Of a stretch of 64,000 bases of DNA, positions 61,200 through 64,000 are shown piece by piece. The position numbers and the translations under genes were made by a program. The notes beneath the pieces were generated by a model. That model did not search any database and had not been told where the DNA came from. It saw only the letters and a list, made by a program, of their open reading frames with translations. Positions within the stretch are counted from its first letter, which is position 1. Every line of letters begins with the position of its first letter. This DNA is from GCA-2731375 sp964631725 (GTDB lineage Bacteria; Pseudomonadota; Alphaproteobacteria; GCA-2731375), in the NCBI GenBank assembly GCA_964631725.1, contig CAZVYX010000020.1, positions 1 through 64,000 of the forward strand, in the 5' to 3' direction.

Positions 61200-62459
61200 C
61201 TAGGTGAATCTTGCCGCAATTTCCGCCTGGCTGGCAAGGCCCGCGATGGGACCAAGTGCCGCTACCGCCGGATTGCCCTTGGCGGTAATCCGCTCCGCGA
61301 CCCGGCGAACGGCGGCGACATCGACCGCATCGATCTTTTCGATCAACTCTTCCAACGGGATCTGCCGGCCGAAAACCAAGGTCTGCCGTGCCAGTTGTTC
61401 AACCCGCGCGGCCGAGCTTTCCAGGGACATCAGGGTACCGGCCTTGAGTTGATTGCGGGCCCGGGCGACTTCATCCTCGGCCGCATCGCCGCTCAAGCGC
61501 AGCATCTCGTCACAGATTACCGGCACCAATTCGCCGACCTGATCGGCGCCGGTGCCGGCATAAACGGAAAATGCGCCGCAGTCCTTATAGGAAGAGGCGA
61601 AACAGAATATCGAGTAGCACAGGCCGCGCCGCTCCCGCACTTCCTGGAACAGGCGCGATGACATACCCCCGCCCAGGACCGTCGACATCACCTGCATGGG
61701 ATAAAAATCATCGTCGTCATAGGGCAGCGCCGGCAGGGCAAGGGCGAAATGAACCTGCTCCAGCTCACGCTCGTCGCGCCGCTCCCCGCCCTGAAACGAG
61801 GCCACCTCGAACGGATTAGCCTCGCCCGGCCGCAGATCGCCAAAGTGCCGCTCCGCCAAGGCCACCAGGGCATCATGATCGACGGCGCCGGCGGCACAGA
61901 GCAGCAGGCGGGAGGCGCCATAATGCCGCCCCATGAAATCGAACAGGACATCCCGGCCCATATTGGCGATGCCGTCGACGGGCCCCAGGATCGAACGGCC
62001 CAAGGCCTGGCCCGGAAAGGAAACTTCCTGTAGGCGGTCGAAAATTATGTCGTCGGGTGTGTCCTCGGACTGACCGATTTCCTGAATGACCACGGCGCGC
62101 TCCCGCTCCAACTCCTCTTCGGCAAAGGTGGAGCGTTGTAGGATATCGGCCAGAATATCGACGCTGAGGCCAAGGTCCTCCTTCAGGACGCGGACGAAAT
62201 AGGCGGTATGCTCCCGGCTGGTATAGGCGTTCAGATGGCCGCCGACGCTTTCGATTTCCACCGCGATATCCCGGGCGCTGCGGCTTTCGGTACCCTTGAA
62301 CGCCATATGCTCCAGCATATGCGCGACGCCGTTGTTGGCGATGGTCTCGTAGCGGGCCCCGGCATCGACCCAGACCCCGACGGCGGTGGTTTCAAGACCT
62401 TCCCGGCCCTCGGAAATCACCCGCAGGCCATTGCCCAGGGTTGTCATGTTGGTTGTCAC
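61200..62459 (-). CDS. M16-family zinc metallopeptidase (processing-peptidase-like)
   Basis: This 419-residue protein has the inverted zinc motif HMLEH at residues 47-51 with the third ligand near residue 127 (ERAVVIQEIGQSED), as in the beta subunit of mitochondrial processing peptidase and alphaproteobacterial homologues. The second half has TVLGGGMSSRLFQEVRERRG. It probably acts alone in the cytoplasm or periplasm on small peptides; no signal peptide is visible. The start is GTG at 62459, with an ATG four codons in as alternative. It follows thrC by 29 bases. Confidence 0.93.
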   Translation of the reverse strand: MTTNMTTLGNGLRVISEGREGLETTAVGVWVDAGARYETIANNGVAHMLEHMAFKGTESRSARDIAVEIESVGGHLNAYTSREHTAYFVRVLKEDLGLSVDILADILQRSTFAEEELERERAVVIQEIGQSEDTPDDIIFDRLQEVSFPGQALGRSILGPVDGIANMGRDVLFDFMGRHYGASRLLLCAAGAVDHDALVALAERHFGDLRPGEANPFEVASFQGGERRDERELEQVHFALALPALPYDDDDFYPMQVMSTVLGGGMSSRLFQEVRERRGLCYSIFCFASSYKDCGAFSVYAGTGADQVGELVPVICDEMLRLSGDAAEDEVARARNQLKAGTLMSLESSAARVEQLARQTLVFGRQIPLEELIEKIDAVDVAAVRRVAERITAKGNPAVAALGPIAGLASQAEIAARFT

Positions 62460-62488
62460 GGTAGGTCCAAATCCCCCAATTAGATCTT

Positions 62489-63874
62489 CTAGACGCGGCG
62501 CAGGCCGCGAATATGTTCCTGCAGCGCGCCGAGATCGTTGGGCAGCACGGCGCAGCGTTCTTCACGTTGATATATATCCGCCATGTGTTCCGGCAATACC
62601 GGGCGTTCGCCGCAGGCCTTTTCCACCGCATCGGGAAACTTCGCCGGATGCGCCGTCGACAGGGTAATCACCGGCCCCTCGGGCAGCAGATCCCGCGCCG
62701 CCCGCAGACCGACGGCGCTATGGGGATCGAGGGCAATACCGCTTTCGCGGTAGACATCGCCGATGGTTGCCGTGGTGGTCGCCTCGTCGACCCGGTGCGA
62801 GCGGAACAGTTGATGCGCCTGGGCCAAGGCATCGGCGGATACTTCGAAACCGTCCTGATCGGCCAGGGCCTGCATTTGTCCCCGGACGACCGCGCCGTCG
62901 CGGTCCGCCAGGTCGAAAAGCAAACGTTCGAAATTGCTCGCCACCTGAATGTCCATCGAGGGGCTTTGCGTCGCCACCACCTGATCCTTGCGGTAGGCGC
63001 CGGTTTCAAAAAATCGGTGCAGGATATCGTTGCGGTTGGTCGCCACGATCAATTTGTCCATGGGCAGACCCATCTGTGCCGCGACATAGCCGGCGAAAAC
63101 ACAGCCGAAATTCCCCGTCGGCACGGCGAAACTGACCCGTTTGTCCGGCGCTCCCAAGGCCACGGCGGAGGTAATATAATAGACCACCTGCGCCACGACC
63201 CGTGCCCAGTTGATGGAATTCACCGCCGACATGGCGATCTCGTCCCGGAAGGCGAGATCGTTGAAGGCGCCCTTCACCAGGGCCTGGCAATCGTCAAAGG
63301 TGCCTTCGATGGCAATGTTGTGAACATTGTCCGACAGTACCGTCGTCATCTGCCGGCGCTGCACTTCCGAAACCCGGCCTTGGGGAAAAAGAATAAAGAT
63401 ATCAATGGCGTCCCGGTCGCGGCAGGCCTCGATCGCGGCGGAGCCGGTATCGCCGGAGGTCGCGCCGACAATGGTCACCCGCTGTTGCCGGCGCGCCAGT
63501 TCCCGATCGAACAGGCGGCCCAGCAATTGCATGGCCACATCCTTGAATGCCAGGGTGGGGCCGTGAAACAGCTCCATCAACCAATGACCATCCGACAGTT
63601 GGCGCAGGGGCACCACGTCCGGGTCGGCGAACACCGCATAGGCCGCCCGGGTCATGGCCAGTAGCTCGTCCTGCTCGATACCGTCCATGAAGGGCAGGAG
63701 GATCCGGGACGCCGCTTCGGGATAGGACAGCCCACGAATGGCGCGCAGATCGTCCGCGCTTAGCTGCGGCCAGGCGCTGGGCACGTACAGGCCGCCGTCA
63801 CGGGCCAGTCCGGTCAGCAGCACGTCCGGAAACGTCAGATCGGGCGCTTGGCCACGGGTCGAAATGTATTGCAC
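62489..63874 (-). CDS. thrC: threonine synthase
   Basis: ThrC converts O-phosphohomoserine to threonine with pyridoxal phosphate. The protein is about 461 residues, the usual length, starting MQYISTRGQAPDLTFPDVLL. The PLP lysine motif is FHGPTLAFKDVAMQLLG near residue 110, the phosphate-binding loop GATSGDTGSAAIE follows, and VPTGNFGCVFAGY and NSINWARVVAQ match the type. The GTG at 63874 with GGAGAG nine bases upstream is the better start; a GTG five codons earlier overlaps that site. It heads the leftward operon containing the M16 peptidase. Confidence 0.95.
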   Translation of the reverse strand: MQYISTRGQAPDLTFPDVLLTGLARDGGLYVPSAWPQLSADDLRAIRGLSYPEAASRILLPFMDGIEQDELLAMTRAAYAVFADPDVVPLRQLSDGHWLMELFHGPTLAFKDVAMQLLGRLFDRELARRQQRVTIVGATSGDTGSAAIEACRDRDAIDIFILFPQGRVSEVQRRQMTTVLSDNVHNIAIEGTFDDCQALVKGAFNDLAFRDEIAMSAVNSINWARVVAQVVYYITSAVALGAPDKRVSFAVPTGNFGCVFAGYVAAQMGLPMDKLIVATNRNDILHRFFETGAYRKDQVVATQSPSMDIQVASNFERLLFDLADRDGAVVRGQMQALADQDGFEVSADALAQAHQLFRSHRVDEATTTATIGDVYRESGIALDPHSAVGLRAARDLLPEGPVITLSTAHPAKFPDAVEKACGERPVLPEHMADIYQREERCAVLPNDLGALQEHIRGLRRV

Positions 63875-63928
63875 AGCGTTGCTCTCCACTAGGCCCGCAT
63901 GCAGACAGTGCGAATGGGGCGCGCCAAC

Positions 63929-64000
63929 CTAATCGCCCAAATACCGTTTTTCAAGGTGGCGGCGAAAGATTGCGCCATCCAATGGCCCGCCGGTCACCGC
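63929..64000 (-). CDS. possible C-terminus of an unidentified protein at the right edge
   Basis: An open leftward frame enters from the right edge and encodes AVTGGPLDGAIFRRHLEKRY then LGD and TAG, 55 bases before the thrC start. The composition looks coding, but 23 residues are too few to name a family, and the frame could be chance. Confidence 0.3.
   Translation of the reverse strand, partial: AVTGGPLDGAIFRRHLEKRYLGD

Noticed and set aside
1..64000. tRNA, rRNA, prophage or plasmid-transfer genes
   Set aside because: All gaps between genes were read on both strands and none holds a cloverleaf-like or conserved RNA sequence, integrase, transposase or conjugation gene that I can recognise.

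Overview
The window reads as a chromosomal segment of a GC-rich alphaproteobacterium, most likely from the Rhodospirillales or a related lineage. This rests on gene content: an RpoH sigma factor with an RpoH box, CarD, a 7Fe ferredoxin FdxA, a SUV3-type RNA helicase next to an S4 protein, bifunctional GlnE, AcnA, a type-2 LeuA, a CoA-type Nudix hydrolase and many acyl-CoA, SDR and Liv-type transport genes. I saw no rRNA, tRNA, CRISPR array, phage genes or transposase. Two genes are broken: a Gfo/Idh-type oxidoreductase carries an in-frame TAG, and a receiver domain carries a frameshift.

Region by region. 0-7.7 kb: a truncated acyl-CoA dehydrogenase, a divergent SDR, a large hybrid histidine kinase with Hpt, and a ThDP enzyme. 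7.7-13.2 kb: palindromic repeats, CoA-type Nudix, leuA with a long upstream region holding a candidate leaderless 43-codon leader ORF, then an unusual coupled operon (membrane protein, nucleotidyltransferase, broken oxidoreductase). 13.4-16.3 kb: SUV3 helicase and S4 protein. 16.5-20 kb: a B12-dependent acyl-CoA mutase in two subunits with an enoyl-CoA hydratase/decarboxylase-like protein and a PNPOx-fold protein. 20-26.2 kb: glnE, rpoH, carD, fdxA and a TerB-like gene, all leftward. 26.2-34.7 kb: a secreted protein, receiver proteins, nitroreductase, amidohydrolase, DUF1223, acnA and an SDR.

35-43.8 kb is one rightward operon: a complete Liv-type ABC importer (two ATPases, two permeases, one binding protein) interleaved with a fatty-acyl-CoA-synthetase-like enzyme and followed by a PaaK-like ligase. 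The simplest reading is that an imported carboxylic acid is activated to its CoA thioester. 44-50.5 kb holds a multidomain class III nucleotidyl cyclase, an MFS transporter and a thiolase-fold/DUF35/SDR/binding-protein cluster in which the thiolase-like protein has lost its nucleophilic cysteine. 50.6-60.2 kb holds a second histidine kinase, a second PNPOx-fold protein, a luciferase-like oxidoreductase with two duplicated SMP-30 proteins, two overlapping polysaccharide-deacetylase paralogues coupled to a lone TupB-like permease, and a PAS-GGDEF-EAL protein. 60.2-64 kb: DUF167, GNAT, M16 peptidase and thrC, leftward.

The most unusual non-coding feature is a set of dispersed palindromic elements. 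Two composite copies (about 43.83-43.95 kb and 52.64-52.72 kb) are recognisably the same element in opposite orientation. In both, the flanking gene ends on the TAG formed by the same border of the element. A second, TAGACC-bordered type shows the same relation to two other genes.
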